A DNA stretch of 64,000 bases, taken from contig NZ_JAUEPL010000006.1 in NCBI RefSeq assembly GCF_030406405.1, positions 124,001 to 188,000 of the forward strand, given 5' to 3'. Of the stretch, positions 42,749 to 51,422 are shown piece after piece. Every line of letters begins with the position of its first letter. Within the stretch, counting starts at the first letter, position 1. A model generated the notes under the pieces. It made no database searches. It saw nothing but the letters and a program-made list of their open reading frames with translations, and was not told the DNA's origin. The translations under genes and the position numbers were made by a program. This stretch comes from Streptomyces ficellus. GTDB lineage: Bacteria; Actinomycetota; Actinomycetes; Streptomycetales; Streptomycetaceae.

Positions 42749-43090
42749 CTACGGGCGCGTGTGTGCGAACGTGTCAGTCTCCGGGCGCGCCCCGGCACCG
42801 TGCCGGCCCCCGCGGTGTGCCCCCGTACCCGTCCGGGAGTGCCGGCCGCGGTGCGGGGCGGTCCGGTGCCGGCTCTTCTCGGCGATCCGCTCCGAGCGGC
42901 GCAGCAGCACCCGGCAGACGGCGGTCACGGCCGCGAGCCCCAGCGCGGTGCCGGCCGCGCCGCCGAAGGACGTGCCGTACACCAGGAGGACGACGGGGAC
43001 CAGGGCACAGCTGAAGGCTGCCCAGCGGATCACGTCGCTCGCCGACTCGGAGGTGGACGACGGGGCCGGGGTGGACGAGTGTGCGGGCAC
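42749..43090 (-). CDS. Small two-TM membrane protein
   Basis: A 113-residue protein. The N-terminus is Ser/Thr/Pro-rich (AHSSTPAPSSTSESASD). Two membrane segments follow at about 21-40 (VIRWAAFSCALVPVVLLVYG) and about 43-60 (GGAAGTALGLAAVTAVCRVLL). A very basic His/Arg-rich cytoplasmic tail follows (RSERIAEKSRHRTAPHRGRHSRTG). The GTG at 43090 has AGGGAG upstream. It lies upstream of adpA on the same strand. Function unknown. Confidence 0.65.
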   Translation of the reverse strand: MPAHSSTPAPSSTSESASDVIRWAAFSCALVPVVLLVYGTSFGGAAGTALGLAAVTAVCRVLLRRSERIAEKSRHRTAPHRGRHSRTGTGAHRGGRHGAGARPETDTFAHTRP

Positions 43091-43600
43091 GAGGACTCCC
43101 TGAGGGCTGCGGTGTGACCGGTGTGACCGGGCGGACCGTGTGGCCAACGATCACGGGACGGTTACGGTCACTGCGGGCGCCTGGCGTCCTTTTCGTCACG
43201 CGTTATCACACGCGTCCCTCACGCCCCTGTGTTACCGGCGGTCACGCATGGCACCGCTGTCACGCAGGTCAGCGGGCGGGACGCCGGGGCCGCGGGCGCG
43301 GCGGGCGCGGGGGTTGTGCGCCGTCGCGAGCGGGGGCGGCGGGAGGCGCGGAGGGGGCGCGGGGAGGGGCACCGGGAACGCTGTAGGGCACATCCGGCAT
43401 TGCCATACGGGTCGGGGCTCGTGCATGCTCCCTGGAACGCCCTGTGACCGCTGTGGCAGGGCGGTGGGCACTGGGCAGCGGAGGCGTGCCGCCGTACCCT
43501 TGGGGGTATGGGGTTGGGAAGATGATTCCCGGACACAGCTCCGCAGCCAACCGTCGTCACCCTGTTCCTTCCCACAAGGACCTTCTTCGCCGAGACACCG
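43091..43600. other. 510-base intergenic region with G-rich tract
   Basis: No gene is supported. The left part has short repeated GTGTGACC and GTCACGC elements (43105-43270). The centre (43265-43380) is extremely G-rich on the plus strand. The right part should carry the stress-protein promoter, with an imperfect inverted repeat TACCCTTGGGGGTA at 43496-43509. Confidence 0.45.
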
Positions 43601-44122
43601 ATGGCCGGTCACGAAATCCCTGAACCCGCGGACCGCAGGCAGGTCGCCGACTCCCCGGTCGACCCCCTGGCGGCGGACGAGACGCGCCACGCCTGCGATC
43701 CCGCCTTCCAGCACGGGGTGGTCGTCGGCTTCGACGGCTCCACCTCCAGCGAGCGAGCGCTCGCGTACGCCATCGGCATGGCCCGCCGCTCCGGCTCCGG
43801 CCTGATCATCGTGCACGTGGCGAACCGGCTGCCCACCACCGTCTGGGCCGGCTGCGAGCCCCCCGTCTTCGTCGACGTACCCGATCACCGCACCGAGGTC
43901 CTCGGACTGGAGCTGGCCTGCGCGGACTACCTCTCCGAGGTGCCGTGGATCCTGGTCGAGCGGGGCGGGGACATCTGCCACGAGCTGGAGGAGGTCGGCC
44001 GCGAGTACTCGGCCGACGCGATCGTGGTCGGGTCCACGCACGGCCTCGTCGGCCGGCTCTTCGGCTCGGTGGCCGGACGGCTCGCGCGGCGCGCGCAGCG
44101 GCCGGTCGTCGTCATCCCGTAG
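43601..44122 (+). CDS. Universal stress protein (UspA family)
   Basis: A 173-residue single-domain Usp. After a 35-residue acidic lead comes the fold HGVVVGFDGSTSSERALAYAIGMARRSGSGLIIVHV. It ends with the ATP-binding loop IVVGSTHGLVGRLFGSVAGRLARRAQRPVVVIP, which keeps the G-x2-G-x9-G-S pattern of ATP-binding members. Possible role in stress or dormancy; no operon partner. No strong ribosome binding site precedes the ATG. Confidence 0.88.
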   Translation: MAGHEIPEPADRRQVADSPVDPLAADETRHACDPAFQHGVVVGFDGSTSSERALAYAIGMARRSGSGLIIVHVANRLPTTVWAGCEPPVFVDVPDHRTEVLGLELACADYLSEVPWILVERGGDICHELEEVGREYSADAIVVGSTHGLVGRLFGSVAGRLARRAQRPVVVIP

Positions 44123-44272
44123 CCCTGCCGTTATCCGCCGGTGATACCGCGTCAATTTCCTTCCCCTTGGGCGAGATTCGGCGCCCCGCGAGGTGGGTTG
44201 TGCGCTTGTGAAGGGTATATCCAGGTGGCTGGGAAGCAGCACAACTGCACATGAGCATGAAGGGAGCCCGCC

Positions 44273-44839
44273 GTGGACAACGACGTCTCTGCGGGGAGCA
44301 CCACCTCTACTCTCGGCCACCTCGCACTCGGCCTGACACTGCTGGCGTTCGGCATCGGCAGCACCGGTGTGATCGACAACGTCGCGGCCTCCGACGCCGC
44401 GACTCTCGCGACCTGGGTCGGCGGGGTCGCCCTCTTCGTCGCCGGCCTCTTCGAACTGCGCGCGGGCAACGGCCGCACCGGCACCGCGTTCGCCGGCCTC
44501 GGTGCCTTCTGGTTCGCCTGGGGCATGGGCGTGGGCAGCGCGGTCTCCGCGGAGGCCGGCGGGCTGTTCATGATCCTGTGGGCCATGCTGTCGCTGAGCC
44601 TGACGGCTGCCGCCTCCGGCAGCGGGCTGCTCGCGCAGGGCGTGTACGGGCTGCTGACCCTCTCCCTGCTGCTCTCCGGCATCGGCGCCTTCGCGGACGC
44701 CTCCGCGCTCGCGCAGATCGGCGGCTGGGCCGCCGCACTCGCGGGCCTCGGTGCCTGGTACGGCGCGACCGCGTCGCTCGCCAAGTGGCCGACGTTCTCG
44801 GGGCGCGCCGCGGGCCGGGGCGTGACGGCCACCGGCTGA
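44273..44839 (+). CDS. GPR1/FUN34/YaaH-type acetate transporter-like protein
   Basis: A 188-residue integral membrane protein with six closely spaced hydrophobic segments (LGHLALGLTLLAFGIG, LATWVGGVALFVAGLFELRAGN, GTAFAGLGAFWFAWGMGVG, LFMILWAMLSLSLTAAASG, YGLLTLSLLLSGIGAF, IGGWAAALAGLGAWYGA). The FELRAGNGRTGTAFAGLGAFWFAWG stretch is the recognisable family signature. The classic N-P-x-P-x-G motif is altered to LGHLALGL, so acetate transport is probable but unproven. The GTG has AAGGGAG upstream. Confidence 0.72.
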   Translation: MDNDVSAGSTTSTLGHLALGLTLLAFGIGSTGVIDNVAASDAATLATWVGGVALFVAGLFELRAGNGRTGTAFAGLGAFWFAWGMGVGSAVSAEAGGLFMILWAMLSLSLTAAASGSGLLAQGVYGLLTLSLLLSGIGAFADASALAQIGGWAAALAGLGAWYGATASLAKWPTFSGRAAGRGVTATG

Positions 44840-44882
44840 GCGGCCACCGAGGCCGGTGCGAGGGCGGCACCGGCCGTACGGA

Positions 44883-44933
44883 AAAGGGCGACCCCCGGCG
44901 CGTTGGTGGCACGCGCCGGGGGGCGCCCCCTTT
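44883..44933. terminator. Terminator after the transporter gene
   Basis: Long arms AAAGGGCG(A)CCCCCGGCGCG / CGCGCCGGGGG(G)CGCCCCCTTT around a 9-base loop. Confidence 0.8.
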
Positions 44934-45050
44934 GCGCCTAAACCGGCTCCGCTCTCGCGGAGGTGGCTGGCCGCCGTGGGGGTTGCCGCCCCTTTGCGGC
45001 TGAACCGCCGCCGCTCTCGCGGAGGTGGCTGGCCGCCGTGGGGGTTGCTC
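44929..45050. repeat. Two-copy 62-bp tandem repeat
   Basis: Units start at 44929 and 44991. Both begin CCTTTGCGSC and share CCGCTCTCGCGG plus the following 26 bases exactly (from 44949 and 45011). Each unit contains a small CCGC-TCTC-GCGG palindrome. They lie between the transporter terminator and the 3' end of glmS. Confidence 0.8.
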
Positions 45051-45080
45051 AATTGTCGCTTCGGCCGTCGTCGGTGAGGA

Positions 45081-46898
45081 CTACTCCACCGTGACGGACT
45101 TCGCCAGGTTGCGCGGCTTGTCGATGTCGCGGCCGAGGGCCAGGGCCGTGTGGTAGGCCAGGAGCTGGAGCGGGATGCCCATCAGGATCGGGTCCAGCTC
45201 GTCCTCGTTCTTCGGGACGATGATCGTGTGGTCCGCCTTCTCCTGGACCTGGTGCGCGACCGCGAGGATCTTGCCGCTGCGGGCCTTGATCTCCTCCATC
45301 GCCGCCCGGTTCTTCTCCAGCAGGGAGTCGTTCGGGACGATCGCGACGGTCGGCATCGCGGGCTCGATGAGCGCCAGCGGGCCGTGCTTCAGCTCGGAGG
45401 CCGGGTACGCCTCGGCGTGGATGTAGGAGATCTCCTTGAGCTTCAGGGAGGCCTCCAGGGCGACCGGGTAGCCCCGGACACGGCCGATGAACATCATCGA
45501 CTTGGCGTCCGCGTACTCGGCGGCCAGCTTCTTGATGTCCTCCTCGCCTTCGAGGATCTCCTGGATCTGCCCGGGCAGCTTGCGCAGGCCCTCGATGATG
45601 CGCTTGCCGTCGGCGACGGACAGGTCGCGGATACGGCCCAGGTGCAGGGCCAGCAGCGCGAACGCGACGACCGTGTTGGTGAAGCACTTGGTGGACACCA
45701 CGCAGACCTCCGGGCCGGCGTGGACGTACACGCCGCCGTCCGCCTCGCGGGCGATCGCCGAGCCCACCACGTTGACCACGCCGAGGACGCGGGCGCCCTT
45801 GCGCTTCAGCTCCTGGACTGCGGCCAGCACGTCGTACGTCTCACCGGACTGCGAGACGGCGATGTAGAGCGTGTCGGGGTCCACGACCGGGTTGCGGTAG
45901 CGGAACTCGGAGGCCGGCTCGGAGTCGGCCGGGATACGGGCCAGGCCCTCGATGAGCGAGGCGCCGATCATGCCGGCGTGGTACGAGGTGCCGCAGCCGA
46001 GGATCTTCACGCGGCGGATGCCACGCGCCTCGCGGGCGTCCAGGTTCAGCCCGCCCAGGTGCACGGTGGAGAACTTCTCGTCGATGCGGCCGCGCAGGAC
46101 GCGGTCCACCGCGTCGGCCTGCTCCGAGATCTCCTTGTGCATATACGTGTCGTGACCGCCCATGTCGTACGAGGCGGCCTCCCACTCCACGGTCTCGGGC
46201 GTGGCGGTGGTCAGCGTGCCCGAGGTGGTGTACGTACGGAACTCGTCGGCCTTGAGCGTGGCCATCTCGCCGTCGTCCAGGGTGACGATCTGGCGGGTGT
46301 GGGCGATCAGCGCGGCGATGTCGGAGGCGACCAGCATCTCCTTCTCGCCGATGCCGAGGACGACCGGGGAGCCGTTGCGGGCGACGACGATACGGTCGTT
46401 GAAGTCGGCGTGCATGACGGCGATGCCGTAGGTGCCCTCGACCACCTTGAGCGCCTCGCGGACCTTCTCCTCCAGCGTCTCGGCCTGCGAGCGGGCGATC
46501 AGGTGCGTGAGCACCTCGGTGTCGGTCTCGGAGGCGAAGACGACGCCGTCCGCCTCCAGCTTGGCGCGCAGCTCGGCGGCGTTGTCGACGATGCCGTTGT
46601 GGACGACCGCGACCTTGTTCTCGGGGTCCATGTGCGGGTGCGAGTTGATGTCGCTGGGGGCGCCGTGCGTGGCCCAGCGGGTGTGGGCGATGCCGGTGGT
46701 GCCGGTGAAGCGCTTGGGGACGCGGGCCTCCAGGTCACGGACGCGGCCCTTGGCCTTGACCATCTTCAGGCCGGTGCTCTTGGGGCTGGTGATCACCATG
46801 CCCGCGGAGTCGTATCCCCGGTACTCCAGCCGCGCCAGGCCTTCCAGCAGCAGCGGAGCCACATCGCGCTTACCGATGTAACCGACAATTCCGCACAT
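45081..46898 (-). CDS. glmS: Glutamine-fructose-6-phosphate aminotransferase
   Basis: A 605-residue enzyme making glucosamine-6-phosphate for cell-wall amino sugars. The N-terminal glutaminase has Cys2 as nucleophile (MCGIVGYIG) and the signature ARLEYRGYDSAGM and IAHTRWATHG. Two SIS domains follow, with CGTSYHAGMIG, AVSQSGETYDVLAAVQ and the C-terminal NLAKSVTVE. Length is normal. A GGAGGGG lies about 9 bases before the ATG. The GH20 hexosaminidase nearby points to amino-sugar metabolism. Confidence 0.96.
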   Translation of the reverse strand: MCGIVGYIGKRDVAPLLLEGLARLEYRGYDSAGMVITSPKSTGLKMVKAKGRVRDLEARVPKRFTGTTGIAHTRWATHGAPSDINSHPHMDPENKVAVVHNGIVDNAAELRAKLEADGVVFASETDTEVLTHLIARSQAETLEEKVREALKVVEGTYGIAVMHADFNDRIVVARNGSPVVLGIGEKEMLVASDIAALIAHTRQIVTLDDGEMATLKADEFRTYTTSGTLTTATPETVEWEAASYDMGGHDTYMHKEISEQADAVDRVLRGRIDEKFSTVHLGGLNLDAREARGIRRVKILGCGTSYHAGMIGASLIEGLARIPADSEPASEFRYRNPVVDPDTLYIAVSQSGETYDVLAAVQELKRKGARVLGVVNVVGSAIAREADGGVYVHAGPEVCVVSTKCFTNTVVAFALLALHLGRIRDLSVADGKRIIEGLRKLPGQIQEILEGEEDIKKLAAEYADAKSMMFIGRVRGYPVALEASLKLKEISYIHAEAYPASELKHGPLALIEPAMPTVAIVPNDSLLEKNRAAMEEIKARSGKILAVAHQVQEKADHTIIVPKNEDELDPILMGIPLQLLAYHTALALGRDIDKPRNLAKSVTVE

Positions 46899-46933
46899 AA
46901 AGTTCTGCCCCTCCGAGTGGTTTGCGGGTGTGC

Positions 46934-47245
46934 TCAGCCGTAGACGATGCGGCGCAACTGCCGGAGCGAGAGCTCCGGGGGCGCCACGGCGCGGTGCGGC
47001 AGTTCGGCCGCGATGCGCTCGAAGATCACGGAGTTGACCTCGCCGCCGGACTGCAGTTCGCGGTGGCGGCGGCGGACGAACTCCTCGGTCGTCTCGTCGA
47101 AGTACGCCAGCACGTCGAGCACCACCCGGGAGGCCTCACCGCGCTGGAGCGCGGTGCTGCGGCACAGGTGGTCGATGAGGTCGTCATGCGACGGGCGGCG
47201 TTCGAGCACCCGTAGATACTGAGGCGCGACGGGCTCTCTTTGCAA
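46934..47245 (-). CDS. Small conserved-looking protein, unknown
   Basis: About 103 residues: LQREPVAPQYLRVLERRPSHDDLIDHLC, a mid-part VVLDVLAYFDETTEEFVRRRHREL, and the end ELSLRQLRRIVYG. It is mostly helical, without signal or Cys pair. No ATG is in frame. TTG 47245 is the best available start but its ribosome-binding region coincides with a perfect palindrome; GTG 47209 is an alternative. It lies directly upstream of glmS (35 bases), so it may share a transcript with it. Function unknown. Confidence 0.55.
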   Translation of the reverse strand: MQREPVAPQYLRVLERRPSHDDLIDHLCRSTALQRGEASRVVLDVLAYFDETTEEFVRRRHRELQSGGEVNSVIFERIAAELPHRAVAPPELSLRQLRRIVYG

Positions 47246-47250
47246 GAATG

Positions 47251-47268
47251 CTGCCCGATATCGGGCAG
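47251..47268. promoter_or_regulatory. Perfect 18-bp palindrome
   Basis: CTGCCCGATATCGGGCAG is fully symmetric. It sits 5 bases upstream of the small gene's start and about 145 bases before the hexosaminidase start. It looks like an operator for a dimeric regulator. It does not match DasR, LexA, CebR or iron-box consensus sequences. Confidence 0.55.
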
Positions 47269-47312
47269 CTTCATCATGATCGAGGTGATGGAGGTCATGA
47301 GGCGGCGTGGGA

Positions 47313-47328
47313 AATGGTCCATACCTTG
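47313..47328. promoter_or_regulatory. Possible DasR (dre) site upstream of hexosaminidase
   Basis: AATGGTCCATACCTTG keeps the TGGTC and ACC half-sites of the dre consensus (TGGTCTAGACCA) with about three mismatches. A DasR site is expected upstream of chitin/GlcNAc genes in Streptomyces. Confidence 0.45.
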
Positions 47329-47411
47329 ACCGCTTCCGGGGTGCGCGGTACGGATGGTGACCGTTCGGTTGCGCAAGCCACGGTTGTGACGCCCGTCGAA
47401 GGGACCAGCTT

Positions 47412-49061
47412 GTGAGACAGCACGGAACGTTCCCCCGCCCCTGCCCCCTCCCTCGCTTCCGCCTCCGCCTGTTCGGTTCGCTGTTACTCGTCATGGCGGC
47501 CGGCGTCGGCGGCATCGGGGCCACGCCGGGAGGCGCCGCCCCGGGAGGCGCCGCGCCGGCCGTGCGGCCGCTCGGTGACATCGTGCCCGTACCGTTCTCC
47601 GTACGGCCCTCGGGAGCCCCGTACACCCTCACCCCGCGCACCCGCATCCACGTCGACGACGACTCGCGCGAGGCGCGCCGGATCGGCGCGTACCTCGCGG
47701 GCGTGCTGCGGCCGTCCACCGGGTACGCCCTGCCCCTCACGGACGACGAGGCGGGGCGCGGCGGGATCCGGCTCCGGCTCAGCCGGGGCGAGAAGGCCCT
47801 GGGGGACGAGGGGTACCGGCTGGAGTCCGGACGCCGTGGCGTCACCATCACCGCCCGCGAGCCCGCCGGGCTCTTCCACGGCGTCCAGACGCTGCGCCAG
47901 CAGCTCCCGGCCGCCATAGAGAAGGACACCCGCCGGCCAGGCCCCTGGCAGGTCGCGGGCGGGACCATCACCGACACGCCCCGCTACGGCTACCGGGGCG
48001 CGATGCTCGACGTCTCCCGGCACTTCTTCACCGTCGAGCAGGTCAAGCGCTACATCGACCAGATGGCGCTGTACAAGGTCAATGTCCTGCACCTGCACCT
48101 GAGCGACGACCAGGGCTGGCGCCTCGCCATCGACTCCTGGCCGCGCCTGGCCACCTACGGCGGCTCCACCCAGGTCGGCGGCGGGCCCGGCGGCTACTAC
48201 ACCAAGGCCCAGTACAAGGAGATCGTCGCGTACGCCGCCTCCCGCTACCTGGAGGTCGTGCCCGAGATCGACATGCCCGGCCACACCAACGCCGCCCTCG
48301 CCTCGTACGCCGAGCTCAACTGCGACGGCATCGCCCCGCCCCTCTACACCGGCACGGCCGTCGGGTTCAGCTCCCTGTGCGTCGACAAGCCGGTCACGTA
48401 CGACTTCGTGGACGACGTCATCCGCGAGCTGGCCGCGCTCACCCCCGGCCGGTACCTCCACATCGGCGGCGACGAGGCCCACTCCACCAGCCACCAGGAC
48501 TACGTCACCTTCATGGACAAGGTGCAGCCGATCGTGGCCACGTACGGCAAGAAGGTCATCGGCTGGCACCAGCTGGCCGGGGCCACCCCCGCCAAGGGCG
48601 CGCTGGCGCAGTACTGGGGCCTGGACCGTACGAGCGACGCGGAGAAGGCCGAGGTCGCCAGGGCCGCGCGGAACGGCACCGGGCTGATCCTGTCGCCCGC
48701 CGACCGGATCTACCTGGACATGAAGTACACCGAGGACACCAAGCTGGGCCTGTCCTGGGCCGGGTACGTGGAGGTGCGGCGCTCCTACGACTGGGACCCG
48801 GCGACCTACCTGCCGGGTGCCCCCGCCTCGGCCGTGGCCGGGGTCGAGGCACCGCTGTGGACGGAGACCATCGCGTCCGGCTCCCACATCGACCACATGG
48901 CGTTCCCGCGCCTGCTCGGCGCGGCGGAGCTGGGCTGGTCCCCGGCGGCGTCGCACGACTGGCCCGCGTACCGGGAACGGCTCGCGGGGCAGGGGCCGCG
49001 CATGGCGGCGCTGGGCATCGACTTCTACCGCTCGCCGCAGGTGGACTGGCGTACGGAGTAG
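47412..49061 (+). CDS. Secreted beta-N-acetylhexosaminidase, GH20, with TTA codon
   Basis: A 549-residue exo-enzyme releasing GlcNAc from chitin oligomers. The signal peptide spans residues 1 to about 45. A GH20b beta-domain follows (PLGDIVPVPFSVRPSG to about 180). The GH20 barrel spans about 190-549, with YRGAMLDVSRHFFTVEQVKRYID, LHLHLSDDQGWRLAIDSWP and the catalytic Asp-Glu pair in YLHIGGDEAHS. A C-terminal substrate Trp lies in AGVEAPLWTETI. The GTG start has AAGGGA at 8 bases. Leu25 in the signal peptide is TTA (47484-47486), implying bldA dependence. Ends before a hairpin facing desD. Confidence 0.93.
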   Translation: MRQHGTFPRPCPLPRFRLRLFGSLLLVMAAGVGGIGATPGGAAPGGAAPAVRPLGDIVPVPFSVRPSGAPYTLTPRTRIHVDDDSREARRIGAYLAGVLRPSTGYALPLTDDEAGRGGIRLRLSRGEKALGDEGYRLESGRRGVTITAREPAGLFHGVQTLRQQLPAAIEKDTRRPGPWQVAGGTITDTPRYGYRGAMLDVSRHFFTVEQVKRYIDQMALYKVNVLHLHLSDDQGWRLAIDSWPRLATYGGSTQVGGGPGGYYTKAQYKEIVAYAASRYLEVVPEIDMPGHTNAALASYAELNCDGIAPPLYTGTAVGFSSLCVDKPVTYDFVDDVIRELAALTPGRYLHIGGDEAHSTSHQDYVTFMDKVQPIVATYGKKVIGWHQLAGATPAKGALAQYWGLDRTSDAEKAEVARAARNGTGLILSPADRIYLDMKYTEDTKLGLSWAGYVEVRRSYDWDPATYLPGAPASAVAGVEAPLWTETIASGSHIDHMAFPRLLGAAELGWSPAASHDWPAYRERLAGQGPRMAALGIDFYRSPQVDWRTE

Positions 49062-49067
49062 GAGGGA

Positions 49068-49102
49068 GCCGACGCCCGGAGGACCGTACTCCGGGCGTCG
49101 GC
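49068..49102. terminator. Bidirectional terminator
   Basis: Perfect 14-bp arms GCCGACGCCCGGAG / CTCCGGGCGTCGGC with a 7-base loop, between the converging hexosaminidase and desD genes. Confidence 0.85.
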
Positions 49103-49107
49103 CGGTC

Positions 49108-50874
49108 TTACGCGAACCGTGCGATCGGGTTCTTCAGCGTGCCGACGAACTGCAGCGCGGCCGACGGGTCCGCCAGGTCCACCATCTGCTTGTTGTTGCG
49201 CAGCTGGAGCCGGTTGAGGCAGGACAGCGTGAACTCGTCGGCGAACATGTCGTACTGCGCGAACTTGTCCGCCAGCTCCGGCTTGGACTCCTGGTACGCG
49301 CGCACGCACTCGGCGACCGTCCGCCAGAAGTCGTCCTCGCCGAGCACGCCCTCGGCGGCGAGCGTCGCGCCCAGGAAGCGGAAGAAGCAGTCGAAGACGT
49401 CCGTGAAGACCGACAGCAGCTTGGTGTCCTCGGGCACGTCGACCCTGATCCGCTCGACGGCCGGCGGCAGAACCGCGTCCGGGTCCATCACCACGATCTC
49501 CTCGGCGATGTCCTTGAAGATCGCGCGCTGGACCGTGCCGCCCTCGATCACCAGGATGACGTTCTCGCCGTGCGGCATCCACGCCAGGTCGTACGCGTAG
49601 AAGGTGTGCAGGATCGGCAGCAGGTACGCGTCCAGGTAGCGGCGCAGCCACGCGGTGGGCGCGAGGCCCGACTCGGCGATCAGGGCGCCCGCGAACGACG
49701 CGCCCTCGTGGTCGGTGTGCAGCAGGGACGCCATGGTGGCGAGCCGCTGCCCGGACCGGATCGTCGGCACCGGGCTCTCGCGCCACAGGGCGGCGAGCAT
49801 CTTGCGGTACGGGGAGTAGCGGTCGGTCGCGGCCTCGTACTCCAGGTGCCGGTAGCCGACCGCCGCGCGCTCGCGGATGATCGAAAAGCGGGCCGCCCGC
49901 AGAACGTCGTCGCCGTCGATCAGGTTGGCCAGCCAGTCGTTGATGGCCGGGGTGGCCTCCATGTACGCGGCGGACAGGCCGCGCATGAACCCCATGTTGA
50001 GGACGGAGATCGCCGTCTTCACATAGTGCTTGGCCGGGTCGGTGGTGTTGAAGAAGGTGCGGATCGACTGCTGTGCCAGGTAGCGGTCCTCGCCCTCGCC
50101 GAGGAAGACCAGGCGCCGCTGGGCGATCTCGGCGGCGAAGGTGACGGACAGCTTGTTCCACCACTGCCAGGGGTGGACCGGCACCAGCAGGTAGTCGGCG
50201 AGGTCCAGGCCCAGGTCGGCCAGGGTCTTGGCGAAGCCGTCCACGGTCGCGTCGCCCAGCTCCGCGCGGATGAACGTCTCGTAGTCGATGCCCGCGCCCG
50301 CCGTGAAGGTGGTGCGGTCGCGGCGCGCGGCCAGCCAGATCAGCTGGAGCGGGGTCGCCGCCTCGGGCGCGTACGCGTGGTATTCGTCGATGCCGAAACC
50401 GAGCCGCCCGTTGTTGGCGACGAAACAGGGGTGGCCCTCGGTCATGCCCGTCTCGACGGCCTGGAAGTCCGCCTTCGCGAGCTCGACGGCCGAGATTCGC
50501 GGCTTGGCCGACTTGTACGCCGTACCGGAGAGCGTGGAGGAGATCTCCTCCAGGTAGACCGGGAGGATCTCGTCGCTCAGGCCCAGTGAGCCGCGCAGCT
50601 CGATGATGAACCGCAGCGCGTCCAGCGGCAGTTCCTCGCCGCCCTGGTGGCGGCTGATCGAGTCGGCGTACACCTGCCAGTGGTCGAGGGCGAACCGGTC
50701 GGCGGTGAAGCGGTACTCGGTGGCGCCGTCGTCGCTCACCACGCGGTAGCGGCCCTCGCCCAGGGGCTCGGGCGCGAGCAGGCGCTCGTGGGCGAACTCG
50801 GCCAGGCCCTTGCGGATCAGCAGCCGGTTGGCGTGCGCCCAGCGGTCGGGGGTGAGGTGTGCGACGGGGTTCAC
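49108..50874 (-). CDS. desD: Desferrioxamine NIS synthetase DesD
   Basis: A 588-residue IucA/IucC-type siderophore synthetase. It joins and cyclises N-hydroxy-N-succinyl (or acetyl) cadaverine units into desferrioxamine E/B using ATP. Signatures include GMTEGHPCFVANNGRLGFG, HPWQWWNKLSVTFAAEIAQRR, SAQQSIRT-like QQSIRTFFNTTDPAKHYVKTAI, and the C-terminal FhuF-like part DLAWMPHGENVILVIEGG. The GTG overlaps the desC stop (GTGA). Last gene of desABCD. Confidence 0.95.
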   Translation of the reverse strand: MNPVAHLTPDRWAHANRLLIRKGLAEFAHERLLAPEPLGEGRYRVVSDDGATEYRFTADRFALDHWQVYADSISRHQGGEELPLDALRFIIELRGSLGLSDEILPVYLEEISSTLSGTAYKSAKPRISAVELAKADFQAVETGMTEGHPCFVANNGRLGFGIDEYHAYAPEAATPLQLIWLAARRDRTTFTAGAGIDYETFIRAELGDATVDGFAKTLADLGLDLADYLLVPVHPWQWWNKLSVTFAAEIAQRRLVFLGEGEDRYLAQQSIRTFFNTTDPAKHYVKTAISVLNMGFMRGLSAAYMEATPAINDWLANLIDGDDVLRAARFSIIRERAAVGYRHLEYEAATDRYSPYRKMLAALWRESPVPTIRSGQRLATMASLLHTDHEGASFAGALIAESGLAPTAWLRRYLDAYLLPILHTFYAYDLAWMPHGENVILVIEGGTVQRAIFKDIAEEIVVMDPDAVLPPAVERIRVDVPEDTKLLSVFTDVFDCFFRFLGATLAAEGVLGEDDFWRTVAECVRAYQESKPELADKFAQYDMFADEFTLSCLNRLQLRNNKQMVDLADPSAALQFVGTLKNPIARFA

Positions 50875-51422
50875 CGGGCGGCCCCGATCGCCGCGAGGAA
50901 CTGTTCCCGGGTGCAGAAGCTCAGGTAGGCGTCCTTCTCCGGCTTGGCTATCTTCTCGGCTATCTCGAAGCCGACGGCCGCGTTGAGCGCGTGGACGGCC
51001 TTGTTGCGTACGTCGGGCTCGACGACCACCCGCTCGGTCGCCGGATCACGGAACAGCTCCTCCATGACGGCCGTGATGACCGCGCGGGTGAAGCCGTGGA
51101 CGGGGGTGTCGGCCGGGGCGACCAGGAAGTGCATGCCGACGTCACCGGGCCGGGCCTCGTACAGCCCCACCAGCTCGACCTTCGACGGGTCGTACCGCTC
51201 CATCAGGAAGCACGGCGTGCCGTCGAGCATGCCGATGAAGGCGTCGTGGTGCTCGTTGGCGGCGATGGCCATGTACTCGCGCTCGACGTCCTGGAGCCGG
51301 TGGTCCCCCATCAGCCAGAAGGCGGCCTTGGGGTGGGTGACCCAGGAGTGGACCAGCTCGCTGTCGGCGAGGGGGTCCAGAGGCCGGAAGGTGAAGGTCC
51401 CGAGGGACAGGGTGGTGCTCAT
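50871..51422 (-). CDS. desC: N-hydroxycadaverine acyltransferase DesC
   Basis: A 183-residue GNAT-related acyltransferase of the IucB/RhbD type. It transfers succinyl or acetyl from CoA to N-hydroxycadaverine. Seen are [38 protein letters not shown] and VGMHFLVAP. The ATG overlaps the desB stop (ATGA), and the stop overlaps desD. Confidence 0.93.
   Translation of the reverse strand: MSTTLSLGTFTFRPLDPLADSELVHSWVTHPKAAFWLMGDHRLQDVEREYMAIAANEHHDAFIGMLDGTPCFLMERYDPSKVELVGLYEARPGDVGMHFLVAPADTPVHGFTRAVITAVMEELFRDPATERVVVEPDVRNKAVHALNAAVGFEIAEKIAKPEKDAYLSFCTREQFLAAIGAAR

Noticed and set aside
44929..45050. CRISPR-like repeat
   Set aside because: Only two contiguous copies without unique spacers and no cas genes in the window; it is a plain tandem duplication.
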